Source of the DNA: Betaproteobacteria bacterium
GTDB taxonomy: Bacteria; Pseudomonadota; Gammaproteobacteria; Burkholderiales; SG8-39
Length of the DNA: 64,000 nucleotides
Reading direction: 5' to 3'
Assembly: GCA_022340285.1 (NCBI GenBank)
Contig: JAJDOG010000084.1
Location: 62,001-126,000 of the forward strand
Part shown: in pieces, positions 1 to 8,251 of the stretch
Position numbering within the stretch: position 1 is the first letter of the stretch
How the letters are laid out: each line of letters opens with the position of its first letter
The notes under the pieces: model-generated
The model's input: only the letters and a program-made list of their open reading frames with translations
What the model was told of the DNA's origin: nothing
Database searches by the model: none
Program-made: the position numbers and the translations under genes

Positions 1-2
1 TG

Positions 3-434
3 CGCAAGAACGTGCCGCAGATGGAACGACACGTTCGTGCGAAGCTCGCGCAGTGGGGCGGCAACAGCTCAGGCGTGAATGTCGCGAACATCGACAACGT
101 TGGGGATGTTCACCCGGACACCTACTGGTGGGACTACTCGCTCGGCAACGTGCGCGCCCGGCCGTTCTCGGAGATCTGGCAGGATCAGTCGGATCCGATC
201 ATGGCGGGCCTCAAGGCGAGTCCGCGGCGCATCAAGGGCCGGTGCGGCGACTGCGCTTACTTCGACGTCTGCGGGGGCAACACCCGCACGCGTGCGCGCA
301 GCCTGACGGGCGATCCGTGGGAAGAGGATCCGGGCTGCTATCTCGACGATGACGAGATCGGCGTGGCGGGTGAGCGCGAGCGCATCAAGGTGAGTCCGTA
401 CACGCGGATCAAGGCCGCAACTCCTTCAGAATGA
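3..434 (+). CDS. nirJ: Heme d1 biosynthesis radical SAM protein NirJ, C-terminal part
   Basis: Only the last ~144 codons are present; the 5' end lies outside the window. NirJ is a cytoplasmic radical SAM enzyme that removes propionate side chains during heme d1 synthesis for cytochrome cd1 nitrite reductase. The fragment carries a C-terminal cysteine cluster typical of the SPASM-like part of the family (CGDCAYFDVC followed about 20 residues later by GC). The radical SAM CxxxCxxC motif would be upstream and is not seen. The stop overlaps the start of nirN by 4 bases (ATGA), so the two are translationally coupled as the end of a nir operon. The identification rests on this tail plus the nirN neighbour; another SPASM radical SAM protein is possible but less likely. 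Confidence 0.85.
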   Translation, partial: RKNVPQMERHVRAKLAQWGGNSSGVNVANIDNVGDVHPDTYWWDYSLGNVRARPFSEIWQDQSDPIMAGLKASPRRIKGRCGDCAYFDVCGGNTRTRARSLTGDPWEEDPGCYLDDDEIGVAGERERIKVSPYTRIKAATPSE

Positions 435-1999
435 CGGCGCTGCAACCATTGAGAATTGCAATCGGTTGCGTGCTCGCCGTCGCCGCATGTTCCGCGCTGG
501 GTGATGCCGGACAGCTCTTCCGCCAGCATTGCGCCGAATGCCATGGCGCGGACCGGTTCGGCGGCATTGGCCCGGCCCTGCTGCCCTCGAACCTCGAGCG
601 GCTGCGCAAGCCGACCGCCGAGCAGGTCGTTGCGAAAGGCCGGCTAGCCACGCAGATGCCGGCCTTCGGGGACAAGCTGTCGGCCGATGACATCAGGGCG
701 ATCGTCGGCTACATCTATACGGAGCCAGCCGAACCGCCGGTCTGGGGCCTCGAGCAGATTCGCGGGTCGCGCGTCGTGCACGCGGACGCCGCGGCGCTTC
801 CGGCCAAACCCGCCTTTGCGGCCGACCCGCTGAACCTCTTCGTGGTCGTGGAGGCGGGCGATCACCACGTCACCGTCCTCGACGGCGACCGCTTCGAGCC
901 GCTCGCGCGCTTTCCGAGCCGCTTTGCATTGCACGGCGGTCCCAAGTTCTCACCCGACGGGCGCTTCGTGTACTTCGCGTCGCGCGACGGTTGGATCTCG
1001 AAATACGACCTCTGGAACCTTCGCATGCTTGCCGAGGTGCGAGCCGGCCTCAACACGCGCAACGCCGCGGTTTCGGGCGACGGGCGCTATGTCCTGGTCG
1101 GCAACTATCTGCCCAACACGCTGGTGGTGCTCGACGCGCGCGATCTTGCCCCGGTGAAAGTCATCGACGTCAGCGACGAGCGCGGGCGGCGCTCGAGGGT
1201 CTCGGCGGTCTACACTGCGGCGCCGCGCAACTCGTTCGTCGTGGCGCTCAAGGACGTCCCGGAGATCTGGGAGCTGCGCTACGACGAGAACGCTCCGCCA
1301 GTGTTCGCTGGACTGGTTCACGACTATCGACTCGGCGAGGCGATCGGCGAGAAGGGCCAGTTCACGCCGCGTCGCTCACCGCTCGAGAACGTGCTGGACG
1401 ATTTCTTCTTCGACCAGTCATACGCCTACGTGATAGGCGCGAGCCGGGGAGCGGGCGGGCAGGGCGGTCACGGGCAGGTCGTGAACCTCGACGTGCGGCG
1501 CAAGATCAAGGACGTGCCATTGCCGGGGCTCCCGCATCTCGGATCGGGGATCAGCTGGGAGTGGAACGGGCATCGTGTGATGGCGACGCCCAATCTGCAG
1601 GAAGGGATCGTGAGCGTGATCGATACCCGGACCTGGCAGATCCTCAAGCAGATCCCGACCAACGGCCCGGGCTTCTTCATGCGCAGTCACGAGAACACGC
1701 CCTATGCGTGGGTGGACGCGATGATGAGCAAGGACCGGAAGGACACCCTGCAGATCATCGACAAGCGCACGCTCGAGATCGTCGGCTCCGTCACGCCGGA
1801 GCCGGGCAAGACGGCGGCGCACGTCGAGTTTTCGCGCGACGGCCGCTACGCGCTCGTGTCGGTGTGGGAGATGGACGGGGCGCTCGTCGTCTACGACGCC
1901 GCGACATTCAAGGAAGTGAAGCGCCTTCCGATGAAGCGCCCGGTCGGCAAGTACAACGTCTACAACAAGATCACGCGCTCCGAGGGCACCAGTCATTGA
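431..1999 (+). CDS. nirN: Cytochrome c/d1 protein NirN (dihydro-heme d1 dehydrogenase)
   Basis: 522 aa. An N-terminal export signal (hydrophobic residues ~8-24) is followed by a c-type cytochrome domain with the heme motif CAECH (C34, C37, H38), then a long cytochrome d1-type beta-propeller (~110-515). NirN oxidises dihydro-heme d1 to heme d1 in the periplasm and hands it to NirS. The length and single N-terminal heme motif fit NirN; NirF lacks the c-heme and NirS is longer, so nirS is the main alternative. The position directly after nirJ at the end of a nir operon also fits NirN. The ATG overlaps the nirJ stop by 4 bases. Confidence 0.88.
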   Translation: MTALQPLRIAIGCVLAVAACSALGDAGQLFRQHCAECHGADRFGGIGPALLPSNLERLRKPTAEQVVAKGRLATQMPAFGDKLSADDIRAIVGYIYTEPAEPPVWGLEQIRGSRVVHADAAALPAKPAFAADPLNLFVVVEAGDHHVTVLDGDRFEPLARFPSRFALHGGPKFSPDGRFVYFASRDGWISKYDLWNLRMLAEVRAGLNTRNAAVSGDGRYVLVGNYLPNTLVVLDARDLAPVKVIDVSDERGRRSRVSAVYTAAPRNSFVVALKDVPEIWELRYDENAPPVFAGLVHDYRLGEAIGEKGQFTPRRSPLENVLDDFFFDQSYAYVIGASRGAGGQGGHGQVVNLDVRRKIKDVPLPGLPHLGSGISWEWNGHRVMATPNLQEGIVSVIDTRTWQILKQIPTNGPGFFMRSHENTPYAWVDAMMSKDRKDTLQIIDKRTLEIVGSVTPEPGKTAAHVEFSRDGRYALVSVWEMDGALVVYDAATFKEVKRLPMKRPVGKYNVYNKITRSEGTSH

Positions 2000-2024
2000 A
2001 CGTCGGGGGGAGCACGGAAGTAAT

Positions 2025-2053
2025 CCGTCATCCTCGCGCATGCGGGAATCCAG
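2025..2053. repeat. Degenerate REP-like palindromic element
   Basis: The short stretch after nirN resembles the common intergenic palindrome of the type GTCAT-CCCGCG...GCGGGAATCCAG. The right arm (GCGGGAATCCAG) is intact and the left arm is degraded. Only one copy was noticed here. It may be chance similarity to a dispersed repeat. Confidence 0.3.
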
Positions 2054-2083
2054 CCTGAGCCCACTCGCAGGGAGGAGTCAACG

Positions 2084-2590
2084 ATGGCAAAGACCGAACC
2101 TCATTCACTCTCCGAGTTGCCGGTGCACCCCGGCGCCCCGCTGGAATCGACTCACGCACGCCTTGTCGTCGATGGCCTCGTCGCGCGCCGCCTCGCGCTG
2201 ACGCCGGCCGATCTCGCGGCGTTCCCGCTGGCCGAGGTGACCGACGACTTCCTTTGCCTCGAAGGCTGGAGCGTGCCGGGTTTGCACTGGGGGGGCGTCG
2301 CACTCGCCACGGTGCTCGAGGCCGCCGGCGTCGCCGCGCAGGCGCGGTTCGTTCAGGCGAGCGCGGGCGAGTTCAGCGTCCCGTTGACGCTCGCGGAGGC
2401 CCGCGGCGCGTTGCTGGCGACGCGACTCGGCAACGCGCAGCTCCCGCGCGAGCATGGCTGGCCGGTGCGGCTCGTAGTGCCGGGTGCCGACTGCTTCACG
2501 AGCATCAAGTGGCTTGATCGGATCGAACTGCGCGCGGAGCCCGGTCCGGACACGGGTCGGGAGATCGCGCTGGGACGTCTCGCGCGCTGA
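2084..2590 (+). CDS. Short molybdopterin-dependent oxidoreductase (sulfite oxidase fold)
   Basis: 168 aa, ATG preceded by AGGGAGGAG. It belongs to the sulfite-oxidase/MsrP molybdopterin-binding fold (PF00174 type). The motif LCLEGWS at residues ~57-63 places C58 where this family has the cysteine that ligates molybdenum, and a later GADCFTSIKW segment is also typical. There is no signal peptide, heme domain or dimerisation domain, so it is about half the size of classical sulfite oxidases and similar to small stand-alone members. Redox substrate unknown. It follows nirN by 84 bases and may be co-transcribed; a role in nitrogen-oxide metabolism would be a guess from position. Confidence 0.75.
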   Translation: MAKTEPHSLSELPVHPGAPLESTHARLVVDGLVARRLALTPADLAAFPLAEVTDDFLCLEGWSVPGLHWGGVALATVLEAAGVAAQARFVQASAGEFSVPLTLAEARGALLATRLGNAQLPREHGWPVRLVVPGADCFTSIKWLDRIELRAEPGPDTGREIALGRLAR

Positions 2591-2767
2591 CGTTCGCCGC
2601 GCGCGCCGATCGATCCAGGGGTCCCGTATGGCACGTTGATCGAAGCGAACGAAGCGTTTTCCGCAACGCTCGTCGTCCCGGAGCCCTCGACGATCGCACT
2701 GCTCGCGATCGGCGCGATGACGCTCTGCCTGACGCGACGTCGCCGGCGCGAGCGTCAGGTCTTGTAG
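2591..2767 (+). pseudogene. Orphan PEP-CTERM sorting tail (gene remnant)
   Basis: Directly after the TGA of the preceding gene, the same reading frame stays open for 58 codons and ends in a textbook PEP-CTERM signal: VPEPST at 2675-2692, a hydrophobic stretch (IALLAIGAMTLCL), then TRRRRRE and a stop at 2765-2767. PEP-CTERM tails direct exported proteins to exosortase. Here there is no convincing start codon, ribosome-binding site or exported domain, so this is the 3' remnant of a deleted PEP-CTERM gene. A read-through extension of the molybdoprotein is less likely because that protein has no signal peptide. An imperfect GC hairpin (TCCGCCG 2784-2790 / CGGCGGA 2802-2808) follows. 2768-2997 holds no other gene I can support. 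Confidence 0.65.
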
Positions 2768-2997
2768 TCGATCATCTGAGCAGTCCGCCGCTGATCGTCT
2801 CCGGCGGAGCAAGCGCGAACCCACGATCCCGGAACGACCGCGCAGGTCCGCTGTCGCAGCTTCTCGACAGCCCGGCTGAGCCCGCGTTTCATTGGATGTT
2901 GGACGCCGGACCCCCCGCACATGCAAAATGTCCGCATGTCTGGCCTTCGCCCTTCCAGGAACGGCATGCGCGCACGGCGACGACCCGGCACGGCAGC

Positions 2998-3912
2998 GTG
3001 AAGGGCACGTCGCCGCCTGCAGCCCTTGTCCTGTACGTCAAGCTCGTCCTGGTCGCGGCCATCTGGGGCGGGCAGTACAGCGCCGGGCGCCTCGTCGCCG
3101 AAGCCCTGCCGTGGTTCACGAACTCCGCGCTGCGCTTCATCGTCGCCACCCCGATCCTTCTCGCGCTCGTGTACGCGTGGGAAGGGGGGCTGCCGCGGCT
3201 CGATGCGCGCCGCTTCGGAGCGATGCTCGCGCTGGCGTTCGCCGGCGTCTTCGTCTTCAACGTCTGCCTGTTCGCCGGGCTCGAGCGTGTGCCGGCCGGA
3301 CGCGGCGCGTTGATCATGGCCCTCAACCCCGTGATGACCGCGCTCGGCGCGTGGCTCGTGTTCGGCGAGCGCATGAGCCGGGTGCGAGTGTTCGGCATCG
3401 TGCTCGCCGTCGCTGGGGTGACCGTGGTTATCAGCCACGGCGACCTCGGCGCGCTCGCGCACGGCGCCCTCGGGCTCGGTGAGCTGCTTCTGTTCGGTAG
3501 CGTGCTGGGCTGGACCGTCTACACGCTGATGGGACGGGCGGTGCTCAAGGGCATGTCGCCGCTCGGCGCGTCCGCCTGGGCATCGCTGCTGGGGATGATC
3601 ATGCTCGTCGCGTGCGCCGTGTTCGAGCGGCCGTGGGCGGCGCTCGCCGCGCTCCCGCCCAGCGGTTGGGGCGCGATCGCGTACCTCGGGGCGCTGGGGA
3701 CGGTGGTCGCGTTCCTGTGGTTCTACGACGGGGTGAAGGGGATCGGCCCGGCGCGCGCCGCGGTGTTTCTCAGCTTCGTGCCGGTGTTCGGGGTCCTCTT
3801 CGCGGCGTTGACGCTCGGCGAGCCGATCCTCGTCAGCATGGTGATAGGCGGCGCGATGGTGGTCGGCGGCGTCCTGCTGACGAATCGGCCCGAGCGGCGG
3901 CCCGCACCCTGA
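2998..3912 (+). CDS. EamA/DMT family transporter
   Basis: About 304 aa from GTG 2998. An upstream ATG at 2896 would add 34 residues with no family-like character (low hydrophobicity, Pro/His-rich), so the GTG just before the first membrane helix is preferred; neither has a strong ribosome-binding site. Ten hydrophobic segments form two EamA repeats, with family signatures WGGQYSAGRL in helix 1 and NPVMTALGAWLVFGE at the end of repeat 1. It is an inner-membrane drug/metabolite exporter family member; substrate unknown. A second, distinct DMT gene follows 39 bases downstream. Confidence 0.85.
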   Translation: MKGTSPPAALVLYVKLVLVAAIWGGQYSAGRLVAEALPWFTNSALRFIVATPILLALVYAWEGGLPRLDARRFGAMLALAFAGVFVFNVCLFAGLERVPAGRGALIMALNPVMTALGAWLVFGERMSRVRVFGIVLAVAGVTVVISHGDLGALAHGALGLGELLLFGSVLGWTVYTLMGRAVLKGMSPLGASAWASLLGMIMLVACAVFERPWAALAALPPSGWGAIAYLGALGTVVAFLWFYDGVKGIGPARAAVFLSFVPVFGVLFAALTLGEPILVSMVIGGAMVVGGVLLTNRPERRPAP

Positions 3913-3951
3913 GCGAGTGGCGGGTTCGGTTCTGCGAGATTTCGGTGCAGA

Positions 3952-5037
3952 ATGCACGCTCGCATTCACACTTTCGCGAGCGTCGTGCGATCGAAACCCG
4001 GAATACTCGCCGCGCTCGGCGCCGCTGCGCTGTTCGGCGCAAGCACGCCGCTCGCCAAGCTGCTCGTCGGCGAACTGCCGCCGGCGCTGCTTGCAGGTCT
4101 GCTGTATCTCGGCAGCGGCATCGGTCTGCTGGGGTACCGGCTGCTCGCTCGCAGGGATGGTCGAACCGACGATGCGCCGATTTCGCGAGCGGACCTTCCG
4201 TGGCTTGCCGGCGCCATCGTCGCGGGCGGAATCGTCGGCCCGTTGCTGCTGATGTTCGGGTTGCGTACGACGAGCGGATCGGCCGCATCGCTGTTGCTGA
4301 ATCTCGAAGCGGTATTCACAGCCGCGCTGGCGTGGTTCGTGTTTCGCGAGAACTTCGATCGGCGGATAGTGCTCGGAATGGCGCTGATCGTCGCGGGCGG
4401 CGTGGCCCTCGCTTGGCAGCCGGGCGACGTCACGGCGGGCAAAACTTGGGGCGCGGCGCTCGTGGGGGGCGCGTGCTTCGCCTGGGGAATCGATAACAAC
4501 CTGACGCGCAAGGTCTCGGCAAGTGATGCGGTCCAGATCGCCGGCTTGAAGGGGTTGGCTGCGGGAGCCTTCAACACCGGGCTTGCGCTGGCGCTCGGTG
4601 TCTCGTTGCCGGACTGGGATACCGCATTCGCCGCGGGGCTCGTCGGCCTCGCCGGTTACGGCGTGAGCCTGGCGCTCTTCGTCGTCGCGCTGCGCCACCT
4701 GGGCACCGCGCGCACCGGTGCCTATTTCTCGGTTGCGCCGTTCTTCGGTGCGGCAATCGCGCTGGGGCTGCTCGGCGAATCGGCGGGCGCGGCTTTCTGG
4801 GTTGCTGCCTTGCTGATGGCGGCCGGTGTCTGGCTACACCTCACCGAGCGGCACGACCATCTGCACGAGCATGGGCCGCTCACCCACAACCATCGGCACG
4901 TGCATGACGAGCATCACCGACACTCGCACGACGGCCAGTGGGACGGCACCGAGCCACACACGCACGAGCATGCGCACGAGCCGCTCGTGCACCGGCATCC
5001 GCACTACCCGGACCTGCATCACCGGCACCGGCACTAA
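3952..5037 (+). CDS. EamA/DMT family transporter with histidine-rich C-terminal tail
   Basis: 361 aa. Residues ~15-300 form ten membrane segments in two EamA repeats. From residue ~300 the protein ends in a hydrophilic tail of about 60 residues with roughly two dozen histidines in HxH pairs, alternating with Asp/Glu/Arg. Such tails bind Zn, Ni, Co or Cu in metal transporters, so metal export or metal sensing is a reasonable inference, but DMT members mostly carry organic solutes. The next gene on the other strand converges. No metal-responsive site was recognised upstream. Confidence 0.8.
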   Translation: MHARIHTFASVVRSKPGILAALGAAALFGASTPLAKLLVGELPPALLAGLLYLGSGIGLLGYRLLARRDGRTDDAPISRADLPWLAGAIVAGGIVGPLLLMFGLRTTSGSAASLLLNLEAVFTAALAWFVFRENFDRRIVLGMALIVAGGVALAWQPGDVTAGKTWGAALVGGACFAWGIDNNLTRKVSASDAVQIAGLKGLAAGAFNTGLALALGVSLPDWDTAFAAGLVGLAGYGVSLALFVVALRHLGTARTGAYFSVAPFFGAAIALGLLGESAGAAFWVAALLMAAGVWLHLTERHDHLHEHGPLTHNHRHVHDEHHRHSHDGQWDGTEPHTHEHAHEPLVHRHPHYPDLHHRHRH

Positions 5038-5085
5038 CGGCTCTCGCCGCGAGCCGAAGGGCCGAGAACAAACGTTCCGGCCGGG

Positions 5086-6276
5086 CTAACCCGGCTTTCC
5101 GTCCAGCCGCGCGCGCGTGAGCACGGGCCAGTAGCGGACGGCGTACAGGGCGTAGCCGCTCGACCAGAGGATCGCGGAAAGCGCGATAGCCCCCATGTAC
5201 GCTGAGGGGACGATCACGGGGCCGAAGACGCGCACGACCGCTGCGGCGAGAATCAGCACATAGCAGGCGACCTCGTAGCGATCGGCGACGAGCGGCCGGC
5301 CGGTGTGACCGCGCGCCGTGCGCGTCATCATTCCGATCGTGAGCATGCCGATCGCGCCGATCGTGAGTGCGTGCGTGGCGAGCGGCACCGGCAAGGTGTC
5401 GAGCTGGGCGAGGGCGCGCAGCGCGAGGTGGATCACGATCCACGCGTAGGCGAGGTGCAGCACCCAGACGAGCGGCGTGCGCAGCGTATTCCACGGCCGC
5501 CACAGGGCGAGTCGCGCGGCGTGCGCGGCTGCCGCGAAAGCCAGCAGCCCGATCAGGACTGGTCCCGAGATCCCGGCCGCGTCCGCGGCGAGGAGCGCGA
5601 GCACGCTGCCGAGCGCCGCGCGCTCGACCGCCGGATGTCGCTGCGCGCCGGCGCCCGGGACGCCGTTGTTGGTGAACATCGGGACGACCCGTCCGGCCAT
5701 GACCGCCATGAGGAAGAGGATCGCGTCGAGCGCGATGCGGATGCCGACCCAGCCCGGCAGCGCGATCACGCCGAGCTGCGCGAGGTGGACGCCCGCAATG
5801 GCGATCGCCATCAGGGCGAGCAGCGCCACGAAGAAGTAGTTGCGCCGGTTGCCGCTCCGGAAGAGCGGAATGCCGATGCCGACGGCGACGGCGATCGGGA
5901 AGGCGACGTTCACGACGGCAGCCGCCCACCCGTACGGCGTGAGCACGAGCACGCGCGCGGCGAGCCACAGCACCGCAATGGCCGCGAGTGCCGCGCCGGT
6001 CGGCGTCGGCTGGCCGGTCCAGTTGCGCACGGCGGTGAAGAGAAATCCCGTGACCACCGCCAGCGTGAAGCCGAACAGCATCTCGTGGGCATGCGCCATC
6101 GGACCGGCGAGATACGCATGCTGGAGCCAGCCGGTGTACTGCAGCGTCCAGAGCGCGATCGAGGCTGCCGCGAATACGCTCGCGAGCAGATAGAAGGGCC
6201 GGAAGCCGAGCTGCCAGAGCGCGAACGTCTCCGGTGGACGCGGGGCGGATGCCGAGAGCATCTGGACTTTTTCCAT
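5086..6276 (-). CDS. nnrS: NnrS family membrane protein
   Basis: 396 aa, about twelve hydrophobic segments. The N-terminal part has the family features LGFRPFYLLA and PMAHAHEMLFGF (His-rich helix end), followed by VTGFLFTAVRNWTG and later FLMAVMAGRVVPMFTNNGVPG. NnrS is a heme- and copper-associated inner-membrane protein that helps cells tolerate NO and S-nitrosothiol stress and is usually under NnrR/Dnr or NsrR control. It is the last gene of the minus-strand operon nsrR - DUF59 - membrane gene - nnrS, five bases after its upstream neighbour. An open frame continues upstream, but the family starts near MEKVQML at 6276. Confidence 0.92.
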   Translation of the reverse strand: MEKVQMLSASAPRPPETFALWQLGFRPFYLLASVFAAASIALWTLQYTGWLQHAYLAGPMAHAHEMLFGFTLAVVTGFLFTAVRNWTGQPTPTGAALAAIAVLWLAARVLVLTPYGWAAAVVNVAFPIAVAVGIGIPLFRSGNRRNYFFVALLALMAIAIAGVHLAQLGVIALPGWVGIRIALDAILFLMAVMAGRVVPMFTNNGVPGAGAQRHPAVERAALGSVLALLAADAAGISGPVLIGLLAFAAAAHAARLALWRPWNTLRTPLVWVLHLAYAWIVIHLALRALAQLDTLPVPLATHALTIGAIGMLTIGMMTRTARGHTGRPLVADRYEVACYVLILAAAVVRVFGPVIVPSAYMGAIALSAILWSSGYALYAVRYWPVLTRARLDGKPG

Positions 6277-6281
6277 GAGAT

Positions 6282-7397
6282 TCAACCTCGGTTCTGGACG
6301 ACTGGCTCGGGATGGGCGCGCCGGGACTGACGTGCACCGCGATAGGTCGCGTACACCATGACGATCACGAAGGCGGCGAGCGTTGCTGCATTCAACGCGC
6401 CGCCAACTGCCCGTGCGCGGGGGTCGACGATGCCGGGGACGAAACGCACGACGAGCGAGAGGTGCAACGCGACCGGTGCGATGTAGAAATAGGGACCGAA
6501 TGCGATCTTCACGCGCACGATCGCCGGCGCGATGATGGGTGCGTGCGCGAAGATCATCGAGAGCACGAAGCCGAGCGCGAGCGCATGCAAGGCGAGATCG
6601 CGGACCGGCCAGCCGAAGAGCGCTGCGCCCGCCCAGGCCGCGCCGGCGATCGCGAGCCACGCATAGCCGCCGAGGAGGCATACTGCCGCGTAGCGGGCGA
6701 GGCCGTGTGAGCGGATCGTGCGTCGCGCGACGTCGAACGCGAACAGCCAAGCGGCGAGCGCGGCGAGCGCCAGACCGTAGAGCACCGCGCCCTCGATCGG
6801 CCGCCACACCGCGAGCGCGCAGCCGGCGAGCAGGGTCGCGACGACGGCGAGCAGCAGCGGCTGCGCCCCCAGTCGGCGCGGCGCGAGACGCGTGAGCTCC
6901 AGTCGCTCGGCGGCGATCGTAAGCACGAGAAAGGCAAAGCCCCAGGAGAAGATTGCATCGCCCCCTGCGCCGAGCGCGAAGAGCACGTTCGCACCGAGCC
7001 ACGCGCACGAGGCGACGAGCAGCAACACGGTGTGCGCCGCGAACTGCCGGCGGGCGAGGACGCCGCCGACGACGACGAGCGCGGCTGACGCGAAGACGAG
7101 CAGCCAGGCGCCCGGCGCCACGTATCCGCCGATCAGCGCGAGCGCGGCGAGCCCCGAGCCGAGCGGCGCGAGAAAGCCCGCCCATCCAGCGAGCGCGACG
7201 GCACGCTCGATTCCGATCACCGTGCCGAGAAAGCCGCCGATCATCAGTGTGCCGTGCAGAACGGTCGCGTTTGCCGCGCCAGAGGGCATGTCGAGGCCGA
7301 GCCGTGCGAGCCCGCCGGCGACGCCCAGGACGAGCGATGCCCCGGCAAACGCGAGCAGGCCGAGGCGGGCGATCCGGGCCGGGGACGAGAGACGCAT
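6282..7397 (-). CDS. NnrS-like polytopic membrane protein of the NO-response operon
   Basis: 371 aa with about twelve hydrophobic helices and little soluble sequence. ATG 7397 lies 5 bases after the DUF59 stop and starts MRLSSPARIARLG just before the first helix. Conserved-looking histidines sit at helix ends (NATVLHGTLMIGGFLGTVIG, ALHALALGF, FAHAPIIAPAI), a pattern shared with NnrS and suggestive of heme or copper binding. I cannot give a biochemical function. Its place between a DUF59 gene and nnrS under an NsrR operator points to NO or nitrosative-stress tolerance. Confidence 0.7.
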   Translation of the reverse strand: MRLSSPARIARLGLLAFAGASLVLGVAGGLARLGLDMPSGAANATVLHGTLMIGGFLGTVIGIERAVALAGWAGFLAPLGSGLAALALIGGYVAPGAWLLVFASAALVVVGGVLARRQFAAHTVLLLVASCAWLGANVLFALGAGGDAIFSWGFAFLVLTIAAERLELTRLAPRRLGAQPLLLAVVATLLAGCALAVWRPIEGAVLYGLALAALAAWLFAFDVARRTIRSHGLARYAAVCLLGGYAWLAIAGAAWAGAALFGWPVRDLALHALALGFVLSMIFAHAPIIAPAIVRVKIAFGPYFYIAPVALHLSLVVRFVPGIVDPRARAVGGALNAATLAAFVIVMVYATYRGARQSRRAHPEPVVQNRG

Positions 7398-7402
7398 GGC
7401 CG

Positions 7403-7738
7403 TCACCAACCCATCACCCGGCGCGCCAGGTCGCTCATGCGCTCGGGCGTCCACGGGGGATCCCAGCAGAGGGCGACCTCAACCGGACGGTCGTCGGGCA
7501 GCGCTCCGCCCACCGCGATCCGGATCTCGTCGGCAATCAGCTCGGCCACCGGACATGCGGCGGACGTCATGGTGATCTCCACGTGCACCTGCGACGGCTC
7601 GACGCGCACGCCATACACGAGTCCCACGTCCACCACGCTGAGGCCCATCTCCGGATCAACCACCGTGCCGATCGCCCGCAGCAAGTCGTCGCGCAGCGCC
7701 TCATCCCCCTCGTACGGGATGGTCTCGGCGGCGCTCAT
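7403..7738 (-). CDS. DUF59 / MIP18-family Fe-S assembly factor
   Basis: 111 aa. It is a single DUF59 domain (SufT/PaaD N-terminal type): DDLLRAIGTVVDPEMGLSVVDVGLVYGV at the start, then the reactive-cysteine segment TMTSAACPVAELIADE, then PPWTPERMSDLARR. Proteins of this type help mature iron-sulfur or other metal clusters in the cytoplasm. The start overlaps the nsrR stop by 4 bases (ATGA). In this operon it may repair Fe-S clusters damaged by NO or serve NsrR itself, which is an Fe-S protein; that is inference from position. Confidence 0.88.
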   Translation of the reverse strand: MSAAETIPYEGDEALRDDLLRAIGTVVDPEMGLSVVDVGLVYGVRVEPSQVHVEITMTSAACPVAELIADEIRIAVGGALPDDRPVEVALCWDPPWTPERMSDLARRVMGW

Positions 7739-8187
7739 GCGGACACGCTCCGCGCATCGATGCGGAGAACGCGGGTGAGGGCCACGCGGTTCTGCACCAG
7801 GTCGGCGAGCGTGTGGCTTTCGAGCGCGGCATAGAACGCCTCGACCGCCTCCGCGAGCACGCCGCGCAGCCGGCACACGCGCACGAGGTCGCAAGTGTTC
7901 GACTCGCGGTCGAAGCACTCGGCCGGCATCGCTTCGCCTTCGGTCGATCGGACGACTGCGCCAATATTGATTTCGTGCGGTGGTCGAGCAAGTCCCAGTC
8001 CGCCACCCCTGCCGCGAACGTTAGCGAGCAGGCCCGCCTTGCCCAGCGCATGGACCACCTTCATCAGATGGTTCTCCGAGATGTCGAAGACGCCCGCGAT
8101 CTCGCCGATCGTCGCGCGGCGCCCGGGCGCGGCGGCGAGATACATCAGCACGCGCAGGCTGTAGTCGGTGAACGTCGTGAGCCGCAT
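7735..8187 (-). CDS. nsrR: Rrf2-family NO-sensing repressor NsrR
   Basis: 150 aa. The N-terminal winged helix starts MRLTTFTDYSLRVLMYLA, and the wing GRGGGLGLARPP is typical. Three cysteines at C91, C99 and C105 lie where NsrR and IscR bind their Fe-S cluster; nitrosylation of the cluster releases NsrR from DNA. It is the first gene of the minus-strand operon ending in nnrS, and a matching palindrome lies 18 bases upstream of its start (8205-8227), so it probably represses its own operon. IscR is the alternative, but the NO-response neighbours favour NsrR. Confidence 0.9.
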   Translation of the reverse strand: MRLTTFTDYSLRVLMYLAAAPGRRATIGEIAGVFDISENHLMKVVHALGKAGLLANVRGRGGGLGLARPPHEINIGAVVRSTEGEAMPAECFDRESNTCDLVRVCRLRGVLAEAVEAFYAALESHTLADLVQNRVALTRVLRIDARSVSA

Positions 8188-8204
8188 GGCACGGATTGGT
8201 GCGA

Positions 8205-8227
8205 AACATGTAGACAAGATACATCTT
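8205..8227 (-). promoter_or_regulatory. NsrR operator of the nsrR-nnrS operon
   Basis: AACATGTA, a 7-base spacer, then TACATCTT: the exact 8-7-8 geometry of NsrR sites (AAGATGYA-N7-TRCATCTT), with a single mismatch (third base of the left arm). On the minus strand it covers a -10-like TAAGAT (8223-8228) and the predicted transcript start near 8216, as expected for a repressor site. Confidence 0.75.
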
Positions 8228-8251
8228 AATTCCGTCCGGCCCGGTCGCGAT

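Noticed and set aside
2755-4698. 647-codon open frame on the minus strand
   Set aside because: It lies antisense to two clear DMT transporter genes, has extreme Arg/Glu/His composition typical of GC-rich shadow frames and matches no family.
6277-7185. Upstream extension of the nnrS frame
   Set aside because: It overlaps the adjacent membrane gene in another frame and has shadow-type Arg/Ala composition; family members start near 6276.
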